From the NCBI GenBank assembly GCA_965229335.1, contig OZ245874.1, positions 1,798,001-1,862,000 on the forward strand: a stretch of DNA of 64,000 bases. The letters run 5' to 3'. A program made the position numbers and the translations under genes. Source of the DNA: JAFKFH01 sp017307375. GTDB lineage: Bacteria; Pseudomonadota; Alphaproteobacteria; Ferrovibrionales; Ferrovibrionaceae. This document shows, one piece after another, positions 33,979 to 42,890 of the stretch. Each line of letters starts with the position of its first letter. Within the stretch, counting starts at the first letter, position 1. The notes under the pieces were generated by a model that did not search any database, was not told the DNA's origin, and saw only the letters and a list, made by a program, of their open reading frames with translations.

Positions 33979-36900
33979 TCAGATCGGCGGGACGGCGCGG
34001 TATTTCGGCGGCTGGCGGTTGGCGCGGCGGGCCGGCGCCCGGTCCAGCACCTCGATCAGCCGGGCGCGGGTGGTGCGCGGATCGATGAGGTCGTCGATCC
34101 CGAACCCTTCGGCCGCCTGCAGCGGGCCGATGCGGTCGCGGATGCCGGCGATCAGTTCGCGGCGCCGCGCCGCCGGATCGGGGGCGGCCGCGTAGTCTGC
34201 GCGATAGGCGACGTCGACCGAGCCCTCGACCGACATCGCGCAGATTTCCGCGGTCGGCCAGGCGAAGCTGGCATCGGCATCGAAGCTGCGCCCCCCCGCC
34301 ATGGCGACGTAGCCGAGGCCGTAACCCTTGCGCAGCACCACCGATATGCGCGGTACCGTCGCATGCCCCAGTTCGAACAACAGCTTGGCCGAACGCCGGC
34401 CCAGCGCGCTGCGCTCGGCCTCCGACCCGATCGAGAAGCCGGGCACGTCGATCAGGTAGATCAGCGGCAGGCCGAAGGCATCGCACTGGGCGATGAAGCG
34501 CGCCGCCTTCTCGCAGGCCGCGGCATCGAGCATGCCGCCCAGCGCCAGCGCCTGATTGGCGACGAATCCGACCGGGCGGCCGGCGAGCCGGGCGAAGGTC
34601 GTGACGATGTTGGGCGCGAAGGTCGGCTTCAGCGCGAAGACGCTGTCCGTGTCGGCGATGTGGTCGATGACCCGGGCCACATCGTAGCTGCGCCGCGTAT
34701 TGGCCGGCACCAGGGCCAGCAGCGCCTCGGCGCGTGCCGGATCCTCGTCGGGCACGGACGCAAGCGGGGCGGGGATGCGGGCGTTGACCGGCAGGTAGGA
34801 CAGGAACCGGCGTACCGCCGCGATCGCCTCCTCCTCGTTGTCGACGCCGAGATCGGCGAGGCCGTGGCGGTCGACCTGTGCCTCGGCGCCGCCCAGCGCC
34901 TGGACGTCGATTACCTCGCCGGTACCGGCCTTGACCAGTGCGGGTCCGGCAAGACCCATGGTCGACCTGCCGCGCACCATGACGACGAAGTCGGCCATGC
35001 CGGCATAGTTGGTGTTCGCCGCGAAGCCTGCGCCCAGCATTGCCGCGACGACCGGCACCCAGCCCGACAGGCGGGCCAGATCGTGGAACACCGGCGCGCC
35101 GTGCGCATAGGCGCGCGAATTCTGCCCATCCTGGATCCGATGCCCGCCGCCGTCGAGCAGCATGGCGAGCGGCATGCCGTGGGCCAGCGCCAGGGCGACG
35201 GCGCGATCGAACTTGGTCGAGCCGAGATGGCCGGCGCTGCCGCCGAACACGCTGAAATCCTGGGCCACCACGGCGGCGGGCCGGCCGCCGATCAGCGCGG
35301 TGCCGGCGACCAGCCCGTCGGCCGGCGCATCACGATCGAGCCCCTCGACCAAAGCGAGGCCGCCGAACTCGCGGAAGCTGCCGGTATCGCATAACAGGGC
35401 GATGCGCTCGCGCGCGGTCAGTGCGCCGCGGCGGCGCAGCCGGGCGATCGCATCGGGCCTCGCCTCGTCATAAAGCCGGGCGCGGCGTCGTTCGACGGTT
35501 TCAAGCGGATGGGGGGCGTCGTCCCCGGATGCCGCGTCCGCTGTCGCCGCCGCGACATCGGCGGGAAACAGGTGCAACAGCACGCTGTCGGCGCGCACCG
35601 TCGCGCCGGGCAGGTGCAGCGGTGGGCCGAGGATGCCGTCGGCGGGCGCCGCCACGACATGCTCCATCTTCATTGCCTCGATCACCGCGACGGTCTCGCC
35701 CTTGCGCACCGCGTCGCCTTCGCGACGGTCGAGCGCGACGAGGCGGCCCTGCAACGGGCTGCGCAAGGGCAGCGCTCCGTCAGGGACCGTGGCGGGGCCG
35801 TCATCCGTCTCGGCAACGGCGGCCTCGGCCGTGCGAAACAGGGCCGGATGGTCGCCGCCCTGCAGGTCGGCCCAGCGGCGTTCGACGAAGCCGGTGTCGA
35901 CCCGGCCGGCGGCGAAATCGGCATGGCGGACCAGGTTTTGCAGCAGGGCGAGGTTCGTTGCGACACCGTCGACCTGGAATTCGCACAGCGCGCGGTAGGT
36001 GCGCGCCAGCAGATCGCCGATCCGGGATGACGGGACATGCACGACCAGCTTGGCCAGCAGCGGATCGTAGCCCGTATTGACCTGATGGCCGCGATAACCG
36101 AGCGTCTCGACGCGGATGCCGGCGCCGGTCGGTGGCTCGAAGGCCGACAGGATGCCGCCGCCGGTCATGTTGACCCGCAGCTGGACCGCGATGCCGCGCA
36201 TGGCCGGCGGCTCGGTCAGGCCGATCTCGGCCAGCGTCCGCCCGGATGCCAGTTGCAGCTGCAGTCCGACGAGATCGATGCCGGTGATTTCCTCGGTCAC
36301 CGTGTGCTCGACCTGCAGGCGGGGGTTCATCTCGATAAAGACGAAGCGGCCGGTGGCCGCGCCGGCGGCGTCGATCTCGACCAGGAATTCGACGGTGCCG
36401 ATGCCGCGATAGCGGGCGCGCGCCGCAAGGCGCAGCGCCGCGGCCGTCAGCCGATCGCGCAAGGCCGCGTCGAGCCACGGGCTTGGCGCCAGTTCGATCA
36501 GCTTCTGGTGCCGGCGCTGGGCCGAGCATTCGCGGTCATGCAGATGCACGACCGCGCCGGTGCCATCGCCTGCTATCTGGATCTCGATGTGACGGGCCGG
36601 ACCGATCAACTCCTCGACATAGAGATCGCCGCGGCCGAAGGCTGCCTGCGCCTCCGAGGCGCAGCGGCGCCAGGCTTCGTCGAGTTCGGTCGGGTCGTGG
36701 ACCACGCGCATGCCGCGACCGCCGCCACCGGCGACGGCCTTGACCATCATGGCCCGGCCCGGCCCCAGGCGATGGAGGAAGGCGCGGGCGTCGTCGAGTG
36801 TCGTCGTCCCGCTGCTGCCGGCGGCGATCGGCACGTCGCAGGCAGCGGCGAACGCCAGCGCCCGGGCCTTGTCGCCGAACAGGTCCAGAGCTTCTGGTGC

Positions 36901-37212
36901 CGGGCCGATGAAGGTCAGTCCCGCTTCGGCACAGGCGTGGGCGAAAGCCGCATTCTCACTGAGGAAGCCATACCCGGGATGGACGGCGTCGCAGTCGCCC
37001 GCGCGCGCGGCGGCCACCAGAGCGGCAATGTCGAGATAGGCGGCAATGCCGCTGCCGGGCAGGCCGACCGCGCGGTCGGCCTTGACCACATGCAGGGCGG
37101 CGCGGTCGTCTTGCGAGTGGACGGCGACCGCACCGAGCCCCTGTTCGGCGCAGGCCCGCGCGATCCGGATCGCCACTTCGCCGCGATTGGCGATCAGGAC
37201 GCGCGTCACCAT
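33979..37212 (-). CDS. Single-chain biotin-dependent acyl-CoA carboxylase (biotin carboxylase + BCCP + carboxyltransferase)
   Basis: A 1077-residue fusion. Residues 1-450 are a biotin carboxylase opening with 'RVLIANRGEVAIRIARAC', with the ATP grasp loop 'KAVAGGGGRGMRVV' and 'FIEMNPRLQVEHTVTEE'. The biotinyl lysine lies in 'EAMKMEH' near residue 514. A carboxyltransferase with both halves fills about 560-1070. Most acyl-CoA carboxylases split these parts between two genes; this layout recalls the long-chain acyl-CoA carboxylases of some actinobacteria and proteobacteria. It is placed between a binding-protein gene and a CoA ligase. The acyl substrate is not predictable. Confidence 0.9.
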   Translation of the reverse strand: MVTRVLIANRGEVAIRIARACAEQGLGAVAVHSQDDRAALHVVKADRAVGLPGSGIAAYLDIAALVAAARAGDCDAVHPGYGFLSENAAFAHACAEAGLTFIGPAPEALDLFGDKARALAFAAACDVPIAAGSSGTTTLDDARAFLHRLGPGRAMMVKAVAGGGGRGMRVVHDPTELDEAWRRCASEAQAAFGRGDLYVEELIGPARHIEIQIAGDGTGAVVHLHDRECSAQRRHQKLIELAPSPWLDAALRDRLTAAALRLAARARYRGIGTVEFLVEIDAAGAATGRFVFIEMNPRLQVEHTVTEEITGIDLVGLQLQLASGRTLAEIGLTEPPAMRGIAVQLRVNMTGGGILSAFEPPTGAGIRVETLGYRGHQVNTGYDPLLAKLVVHVPSSRIGDLLARTYRALCEFQVDGVATNLALLQNLVRHADFAAGRVDTGFVERRWADLQGGDHPALFRTAEAAVAETDDGPATVPDGALPLRSPLQGRLVALDRREGDAVRKGETVAVIEAMKMEHVVAAPADGILGPPLHLPGATVRADSVLLHLFPADVAAATADAASGDDAPHPLETVERRRARLYDEARPDAIARLRRRGALTARERIALLCDTGSFREFGGLALVEGLDRDAPADGLVAGTALIGGRPAAVVAQDFSVFGGSAGHLGSTKFDRAVALALAHGMPLAMLLDGGGHRIQDGQNSRAYAHGAPVFHDLARLSGWVPVVAAMLGAGFAANTNYAGMADFVVMVRGRSTMGLAGPALVKAGTGEVIDVQALGGAEAQVDRHGLADLGVDNEEEAIAAVRRFLSYLPVNARIPAPLASVPDEDPARAEALLALVPANTRRSYDVARVIDHIADTDSVFALKPTFAPNIVTTFARLAGRPVGFVANQALALGGMLDAAACEKAARFIAQCDAFGLPLIYLIDVPGFSIGSEAERSALGRRSAKLLFELGHATVPRISVVLRKGYGLGYVAMAGGRSFDADASFAWPTAEICAMSVEGSVDVAYRADYAAAPDPAARRRELIAGIRDRIGPLQAAEGFGIDDLIDPRTTRARLIEVLDRAPARRANRQPPKYRAVPPI

Positions 37213-37213
37213 G

Positions 37214-38416
37214 TCACGACTTCTTCAGCAGCGGGCATTCGCTTTCCGCCGCGGGGCGGAAGGCTTCCGCCCCGGGGATCGTCGCCACGATGTTGAGATA
37301 GTCGAAGTCGTACTTGGAGTCGGCCGGCGCCTTCACCTCGGCATAGTACATGTCGCGCAGCAGGCGGCTGTCGTCGCGGATGCGGGCGTTGGCGGTCATG
37401 AAGTCGTCGACCGGCAAGTCCTTCAGCGCCTTGATGACCGCCTTGGTCTCGGTCGTGTTGGCCTGCTTCACCGCCTTGAGGTAATGGGCGACGCTGGAAT
37501 AGACGGTCGCCTGCACATCTGTCGGCATCCGCTTGTGGCGTTCGAAGAAGCGCTTGGCGAAGGCACGCGTCTTGTCGTTCTGGTCCCAGTAGAAGTCGGT
37601 GACCAGCGGCACGCCCTTGGTCGGCTCCAGCCCCAGGCTCTGGATATCCATCGTGGTCACGAACAGCGGGGCCAGGCGCTGGGTCAGGCCGAATTCGGCC
37701 GATTGCTTGACCAGGTTCTGCAGGTCGGCGCCACCTGTGGCGAAGGCCACGACGTCGGCGCCCGATCCTTGCGCCTGCACCAGGAACGAGGCGAAGTCCT
37801 TGGTGCCCAGCGCGTAGCGCACCGAGCCTGCGACCTTGCCGCCGTTCTTCTTCACCACGGCCATCGCGTCCTGCTCCAGATTGTGGCCCGAGGCATAGTC
37901 GATGGTGATGAAATACCAGGATTGCGCCTTGGGCTTGCGCATCACGCCGGCGACCGTGGCGTTGGCCAGCGAATAGCTGTCATAGCCCCAGACATAACCG
38001 TGGTCCGAACACAGCTTGCCCTGCAGGTCGCGGTTGTTGGCGCCGGAGAAGAAGACCAGCTTGTCCTTGTCGGCGGCCAGCGTCTGCAGCGGCAGCGCAA
38101 GGCCGGAGTTCAGCACGTCGAAGATCGCGCCGACACCTTCGATGTCGTACCAGCGCCGCGCGATCGACAGCCCGATATCGGGCTTGTTCTGATGATCGGC
38201 CGAGACCACCTCGATCGGCTTGCCCAGCGCCTGGCCGCCGAAATCCTCGACCGCCATGCGCGCCGCCAGGACCGAACCGGCGCCGCCGAAATCTGAGAAC
38301 AGCGACGACATATCGGTGATCACCCCGATCTTGACCTGCTGGTCCACGGCGTGTGCCGGTGCCGCCGCCGCCACGGCCAGCGCGGCGGCAATTATTCCTG
38401 CCTTCAAGCCCTGCAT
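37214..38416 (-). CDS. Liv-type periplasmic binding protein (type I fold), orphan receptor
   Basis: A 400-residue exported binding protein. The Sec leader 'GIIAAALAVAAAAPAHA' ends near residue 23, and the mature part opens 'DQQVKIGVITDMSSLFSDFG'. Further family marks are 'FFSGANNRDLQGKLC' and 'WYFITIDYASGH', common to receptors for aromatic and other organic acids. GGGAGAG precedes ATG 38416. It starts the carboxylase/ligase operon, yet no permease or ATPase gene follows, so it must use a transporter encoded elsewhere, possibly one of the Liv sets in this window. Confidence 0.9.
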   Translation of the reverse strand: MQGLKAGIIAAALAVAAAAPAHAVDQQVKIGVITDMSSLFSDFGGAGSVLAARMAVEDFGGQALGKPIEVVSADHQNKPDIGLSIARRWYDIEGVGAIFDVLNSGLALPLQTLAADKDKLVFFSGANNRDLQGKLCSDHGYVWGYDSYSLANATVAGVMRKPKAQSWYFITIDYASGHNLEQDAMAVVKKNGGKVAGSVRYALGTKDFASFLVQAQGSGADVVAFATGGADLQNLVKQSAEFGLTQRLAPLFVTTMDIQSLGLEPTKGVPLVTDFYWDQNDKTRAFAKRFFERHKRMPTDVQATVYSSVAHYLKAVKQANTTETKAVIKALKDLPVDDFMTANARIRDDSRLLRDMYYAEVKAPADSKYDFDYLNIVATIPGAEAFRPAAESECPLLKKS

Positions 38417-38481
38417 CTCGCGTTCTCTCCCGTCTTGCCCTGTCATCGGTCTTCCCGTGCGGGCGTTTTCGTATGCCGGAC

Positions 38482-38520
38482 GATAATTATCTGCTTAATC
38501 TGGAAAATCAATATAGCTAT
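38482..38520. promoter_or_regulatory. AT-rich divergent promoter/operator region with palindromes
   Basis: GATAATTATC (38482-38491) is a perfect 10-bp palindrome and ATAGCTAT (38513-38520) a perfect 8-bp one. On the minus strand TTGATT (38511-38506) and TAATTA inside the first palindrome are separated by 16 bases, a likely promoter of the binding-protein operon. The divergent TetR product is the obvious candidate to bind here, which is inference. Confidence 0.5.
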
Positions 38521-38596
38521 TTATTAATTGACGTCGGGTTGCGCTGGGGCCGCCGCCCCGGCTAGGTTCGGCGCCGAAAAACGGGAGAGAGCGGGT

Positions 38597-39268
38597 TTGG
38601 CGGGGCGGAAGGCACCATCAGTCGAAGTCAGGAAGCGTGGCCGGCCGCCGCGCGAGGCCGGCCCGGTCGAGGCGCCGCAGGACCGGCTGCTCGATGCGGC
38701 GATCGACCTGTTCGCGCGCTATGGCTACGACCCCGTGTCGACCGGGGCGGTGGCCGACGCGGCCGGCTTGACCCAATCGATGGTCCACTACCATTTCGGC
38801 TCGAAGGAGGCGCTGTGGAAGGCCGCGATCGACCGGCTGATGCGCCGTCGCGGCCGTGCGTTTCCGGTGATGCGTCTCGAATTCCGCGATGTCGATCCGG
38901 TGACGCGGCTCAAGATCCTGGTCCGCCGGCTGATCGAGGCCAATGCGGCGGAGCCGAACTACGTCCGCATCGTGATGCACGAGGCGATGGCCAATACGCC
39001 GCGCCTCGATTACCTGATGGAACGCTACATCGCCGACGGGTTCGAAGCCTTCAACTCGGCCGTACGCGACGCTATCGCGGCCGGCATGATCCGGGCGCTG
39101 CCCGTGCACGACATCACCAGCATCGCGACCTCGGTATCGGTGCTGACCTTTTCGATCGGCGAGGTGACGCGGCGGGTCTACAACACCGACCTGACGACCG
39201 ACGAGCATGTGCAGTCGCTGAGCGACAGCATCATCACGACGCTGTTCTCGGGCCTGCAGGTCAAGTGA
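38597..39268 (+). CDS. TetR/AcrR-family transcriptional regulator, probable TTG start
   Basis: A 223-residue regulator with a basic N-terminal tail 'RKRGRPPREAG'. The HTH is 'VSTGAVADAAGLTQSMVHYHF' in substance (about residues 45-65) and is followed by 'SKEALWKAAID'. The TTG at 38597 follows GGGAGAG (38583-38589) by seven bases; no ATG occurs before the middle of the HTH. It diverges from the binding-protein/carboxylase/ligase operon and shares the AT-rich control region, so it likely represses that operon. Its stop overlaps the convergent XRE gene by 8 bases. Confidence 0.85.
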   Translation: MAGRKAPSVEVRKRGRPPREAGPVEAPQDRLLDAAIDLFARYGYDPVSTGAVADAAGLTQSMVHYHFGSKEALWKAAIDRLMRRRGRAFPVMRLEFRDVDPVTRLKILVRRLIEANAAEPNYVRIVMHEAMANTPRLDYLMERYIADGFEAFNSAVRDAIAAGMIRALPVHDITSIATSVSVLTFSIGEVTRRVYNTDLTTDEHVQSLSDSIITTLFSGLQVK

Positions 39269-39818
39269 CGTCGTCGAAGATCGGCAGGGTGCCGACCGAG
39301 ATCACCTCGGCCGGCCCGTCGCCGACGACGCGGATGTCGTGTTTCGTATGGCCGGGAAAATGCAGCGAATCGCCGGGGCCCAGCATGTAGCTGTCGTCGC
39401 CCACCAGGTAGCGGACCTGTCCCGACAGGACGTAGACGAATTCGTCGCCGTCATGGGACACCGCCTCTGACTGATAGCCGGGCGGCATCGTCAGCTTCAC
39501 CGCGTTGATGACGCTACCCGGAAACGTGGTCGACAGCCGTTCGTAGGTCTGGCGCCTGCCTTCGATCGCGTAGGCCTGGCGCAGGCCCTGGCGCGTGTCG
39601 GGCCGATCCTGCGTCGGTTGGTCGAACAACTGGCGCAGCGGCACGTCCAGTGCGCGCGCGATATTGGCCAGCGACGAGATCGAGACGCCGGTCAGGTTGC
39701 GTTCGGCCTGCGACAGGAAGCCGGTCGAAACGCCGGCTGCCGCCGCGACCTCGGCCAATGTCCTGCCCGCCGCGCGCCGATGCCGCCGCAGCCTTTCCCC
39801 GATCCGTTCGACCGTCAT
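39261..39818 (-). CDS. XRE-family regulator with C-terminal cupin domain
   Basis: A 185-residue regulator. The N-terminal HTH includes 'LAEVAAAAGVSTGFLSQAER' (about residues 21-40) and the cupin domain begins near 105, with 'SHDGDEFVYVLSGQVRYLVG' and 'GDSLHFPGHTKHDI' marking the barrel. ATG 39818 has GAGG upstream; the in-frame ATG at 39845 falls inside the control region and lacks one. This architecture usually senses a small molecule and controls amine, amino-acid or peptide catabolism. It faces the M24 peptidase across two tandem 17-bp repeats. Confidence 0.88.
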   Translation of the reverse strand: MTVERIGERLRRHRRAAGRTLAEVAAAAGVSTGFLSQAERNLTGVSISSLANIARALDVPLRQLFDQPTQDRPDTRQGLRQAYAIEGRRQTYERLSTTFPGSVINAVKLTMPPGYQSEAVSHDGDEFVYVLSGQVRYLVGDDSYMLGPGDSLHFPGHTKHDIRVVGDGPAEVISVGTLPIFDDVT

Positions 39819-39838
39819 GTCCGACCTCGGAATCCGCC

Positions 39839-39867
39839 TTGACATGATTTTAGTGTCACTTAAATTT
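39839..39867 (+). promoter_or_regulatory. Probable sigma-70-type promoter of the M24 peptidase gene
   Basis: A perfect -35 TTGACA (39839-39844) is followed after 16 bases by TAAATT (39861-39866), a partial -10 match. Both tandem repeats overlap this promoter, so binding there should repress it. Confidence 0.55.
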
Positions 39868-39881
39868 TAGTCACACTTAAA
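39848..39881. repeat. Two tandem 17-bp repeats, candidate operator of the XRE-cupin regulator
   Basis: TTTTAGTGTCACTTAAA (39848-39864) is directly followed by TTTTAGTCACACTTAAA (39865-39881), differing at two central positions. Each unit is itself nearly symmetric (TTTTAGTG/CACTTAAA). They fill the space between the divergent XRE-cupin and M24 genes and stand out as AT-rich. Binding by the XRE protein is inference. Confidence 0.65.
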
Positions 39882-39906
39882 TTTCCAGTCAGGGGATCTG
39901 GCAATC

Positions 39907-41130
39907 ATGACCATTGGCGTCGGCGGCACCGATCGGGTGGCGGCCCTCAACAGTCTGTCGAACATGATGGCCGGGGCGGTGCCGATCGCCCTGGACGAGT
40001 ATCAGGCCCGCATCGCCAAGGCCCAGGGGCTGATGCGCGAGCAGGGCATTGCCGCGATCTACGTCAATGCCGGTTCGAACCTCACCTATTTCACCGGCAC
40101 CCAGTGGAAGCAGTCCGAGCGCATGGTGGGCGCGATCATTCCAGCCATCGGGGCGGTCGAATACATTGCCCCGGCCTTCGAGGAAGGTACGGTGCGCGAC
40201 TACATGGTCGTCGAGGGCCGCGTCAATTGCTGGCACGAACATGAAAGCCCCTATGCGCTCTTCCTGGAAATCCTGGAGCGACTGCAGATCGGCGCCGGTG
40301 CCGGCCATCGCGTGGGGCTGTGCGAGAGTTCGCCGTTCTTCATCGTCGACGGCATCGCCAAGCTCGCCAAGGGCTACGACTTCTTCGATGCCCGGGTGAT
40401 CACCGCCGCCTGCCGCACGCGCAAGTCGGCCAACGAGATCGCGCTGATGCAGCGGGCGCACGACATGACGCTCGCCGTGCATCGCGCCACGGCCTCGATG
40501 CTATATGCAGGGATCACCACGACGGAAGTCGAGGAATTCATCAACGAGGCCCATCGCCGCGTCGGCAGCCGCGGATCTTACTTCTGCATCGTGCTGTTCG
40601 GGCCTGCCTCGGCCTTCCCGCACGGCGTCAAGAACCCGCAGGTGCTGAAGGACGGGGATGTCGTGCTGATCGACACCGGCTGCCTCGTCCATGGCTACAT
40701 GTCCGACATCACCCGCACTTATGTCTTCGGCGAACCGACCGAGCGGCAGCGCTGGGCCTGGAATGTCGAGAAGGCGGCGCAGGCCGCGGCCTTCGCCGCC
40801 GCCCGGCTGGGCACCCCTTGCGGCGATGTCGATATCGCGGCCCGCAAGTCGCTCGAGGCCGCAGGCCTCGGGCCCGACTATGCGCTGCCCGGCCTGCCGC
40901 ACCGTACCGGCCACGGCATCGGGCTCGACGTCCACGAATGGCCCTATCTGGTGCGCAGCGACCGCACGCCGCTGGCCCCGGGGATGTGCTTTTCCAACGA
41001 ACCGATGATCTGCTTCCCCGGCGAATTCGGCATCCGCCACGAAGATCATTTCTACATGACCGAAGAAGGGCCCAAGTGGTTCACGCAGCCCTCGCACTCG
41101 GTCGACGACCCGTTCGGCCTGCAAGCCTGA
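39907..41130 (+). CDS. M24-family metallopeptidase (Xaa-Pro aminopeptidase/creatinase-like)
   Basis: A 407-residue pita-bread-fold enzyme. The five metal ligands can be seen: D in 'VVLIDTG', D in 'MSDITRTY', H in 'HRTGHGIGLDVHEW', E in 'CFSNEPMI' and E in 'IRHEDHFY'. No signal peptide is evident, so it acts in the cytoplasm. The family includes proline peptidases, creatinase and ectoine-derivative hydrolases, and the peptide-type importer that follows suggests cleavage of an imported peptide or N-acyl compound. A strong hairpin at 41152-41177 separates it from that importer. Confidence 0.9.
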   Translation: MTIGVGGTDRVAALNSLSNMMAGAVPIALDEYQARIAKAQGLMREQGIAAIYVNAGSNLTYFTGTQWKQSERMVGAIIPAIGAVEYIAPAFEEGTVRDYMVVEGRVNCWHEHESPYALFLEILERLQIGAGAGHRVGLCESSPFFIVDGIAKLAKGYDFFDARVITAACRTRKSANEIALMQRAHDMTLAVHRATASMLYAGITTTEVEEFINEAHRRVGSRGSYFCIVLFGPASAFPHGVKNPQVLKDGDVVLIDTGCLVHGYMSDITRTYVFGEPTERQRWAWNVEKAAQAAAFAAARLGTPCGDVDIAARKSLEAAGLGPDYALPGLPHRTGHGIGLDVHEWPYLVRSDRTPLAPGMCFSNEPMICFPGEFGIRHEDHFYMTEEGPKWFTQPSHSVDDPFGLQA

Positions 41131-41151
41131 ACGGAGAGTATACTCCTATTG

Positions 41152-41177
41152 CCGGGCGCCGCCGTTGCGGCGCCCGG
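41152..41177 (+). terminator. GC-rich hairpin after the M24 gene
   Basis: CCGGGCGCCGC (41152-41162) and GCGGCGCCCGG (41167-41177) form a perfect 11-bp stem with a CGTT loop, 21 bases after the stop. Only two T's follow, so termination may be partial, or the hairpin may protect the message. Confidence 0.6.
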
Positions 41178-41276
41178 TTGTCCGACAAACTTGTCGCGAT
41201 GCAACAAGACGCGTGACATCCCGTCACCAGAACCGGTATGCCTGCGGGCGTTCATTACGGTGACGGAGTGGCGGGA

Positions 41277-42875
41277 ATGGATCGGCGTGACTTCCTCATG
41301 CGCGGCGCCGGGGTGGCGGCATCCCTGGGTTTTGCGGCGCCGTCGCTGGCGCAGGGGCGCGCGGAAACGCTCCGTGTCCTGGCCGAGTCGGCAGCCAATT
41401 CGCGCGACCCGCATGGCGACGGCGTCAACGTGCCGTCACTCGGCACCTTCACCAATGTCTATGACCGCCTGGTCAACTTCGATCGCAGCGAAGTGCTGCC
41501 CAGCGTCTATCGCTACGACTATTCCCGACTGATCGGTGAACTCGCCGAGCGCTTCGAGGAAGCCAACGACGGCAAGTCGCTGGTCTTCCACCTGCGCCGC
41601 GACGCGACCTTCCATGACGGACGGCCGGTGACTGCGGAAGACGTCAAATGGTCGCTCGACCGTGCAGTGTCGCTGCCGGCATCCAAGCGGCAGCTCGCCA
41701 CCGGATCGATGACCGATCCGGCACAGTTCGTGGCGGTCGACCGGCATACCTTCCGCATCGACTGCCCCCGCAAGGACCGCTATACCCTGCCCAACCTGGC
41801 GCTGACCCAGGCCTCGATCATCAACGCCGAGGAGGCCAGGCGCCACGCGACCGCCGCCGATCCCTGGGCGACCGAATGGCTACGCAACAATGCCGCCGGC
41901 GGCGGTGCCTACCGGATCGAGGGCTGGACGGCCGGTCAGCAGATCGTCTACGGCCGCTTCGATCAGTGGAAAAGCGGCCCACTGCCGAAGATCCGCCGAG
42001 CCGTGCTCCAGGTCGTGCCGGCCGCGACCGCCCGCGTCGCCTCGTTGCAGAAGGGCGACGCCGATATCGTGCTGCAACTGCCGCCGAAAGACATCGATGC
42101 CATCGCAACGGACGGGCGGGTGCGTGTCGCCTCGATCCCGGTGGTGACGTCGTTCCGCTTCATCGCCTTCAACACGCAGACAAAGCCGTTCGACGACGTC
42201 CGGGTGCGGCAGGCCATCGCCTATGCCTTGCCCTATCAGGGCATGTTCGACGGGGCGGTCTTCGGCCACGGCACGCCGCTGTTCGGCGGCCCGTCCTTCA
42301 CCCCGGCCGCCGCCGATTTCCCGCAGGCCATGCCCTATCATCTCAGCCTCGAGAAGGCGCGGACCCTGCTGGCCGAGGCCGGGCTGGATCAGGGCTTCCA
42401 GACCACCTTCAGCTACAATGCCGGTGACGCGACGATCGCCGAGCCGGTGGCGCTGCTGGTGCAGGAGGGCCTGGCCGCCATCGGGATAAAGGTCGAGATC
42501 GAGAAGGTCACCGCGGCGCAGTGGGCGACGCGGCTGACCGAGAAGAAGGTGCCGTTCTACGTCGAATCCTCGGCCGCGTGGTTCAATGATCCGGATTACT
42601 TCTTCCGCATCTTCTTCCAGGGTGACTGGCGCTGGAATTTCGGCTCGTTCGTCAATGCCGATCTCGCCGCCATCCTCGACAAGGCGCGGTGGGAGACCGA
42701 CCGGGCGACCTACGACCGGCTGATGCGCGAGGCCATCGCCATCGTGTTCCGCGAGGTGCCGGTGGCGCTGTTGTGGCTGCCGTCGTTCGAGGTTGCCATG
42801 CAGCCCGACGTGACCAATTTCACCTACTACATTCACGGTCAGGTCGATTTCCGGCCGATCACCCGGATCGCCTGA
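41277..42875 (+). CDS. Peptide-type ABC importer substrate-binding protein (DppA/OppA family)
   Basis: A 532-residue exported binding protein of family 5. The Tat-like leader 'MDRRDFLMRGAGVAASLGF' ends near 'SLAQG'. The mature part shows 'FHLRRDATFHDGRPVTAEDV', the classic family segment, and 'PFDDVRVRQAIAYALPY'. ATG 41277 is chosen because it starts the twin-arginine leader; GGAG lies upstream. It leads a four-gene importer. Ligands of this family include peptides, opines, nickel and glutathione; the adjacent M24 peptidase favours a peptide or amide. Confidence 0.92.
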   Translation: MDRRDFLMRGAGVAASLGFAAPSLAQGRAETLRVLAESAANSRDPHGDGVNVPSLGTFTNVYDRLVNFDRSEVLPSVYRYDYSRLIGELAERFEEANDGKSLVFHLRRDATFHDGRPVTAEDVKWSLDRAVSLPASKRQLATGSMTDPAQFVAVDRHTFRIDCPRKDRYTLPNLALTQASIINAEEARRHATAADPWATEWLRNNAAGGGAYRIEGWTAGQQIVYGRFDQWKSGPLPKIRRAVLQVVPAATARVASLQKGDADIVLQLPPKDIDAIATDGRVRVASIPVVTSFRFIAFNTQTKPFDDVRVRQAIAYALPYQGMFDGAVFGHGTPLFGGPSFTPAAADFPQAMPYHLSLEKARTLLAEAGLDQGFQTTFSYNAGDATIAEPVALLVQEGLAAIGIKVEIEKVTAAQWATRLTEKKVPFYVESSAAWFNDPDYFFRIFFQGDWRWNFGSFVNADLAAILDKARWETDRATYDRLMREAIAIVFREVPVALLWLPSFEVAMQPDVTNFTYYIHGQVDFRPITRIA

Positions 42876-42890
42876 ACGGGCAGGGCGGCG

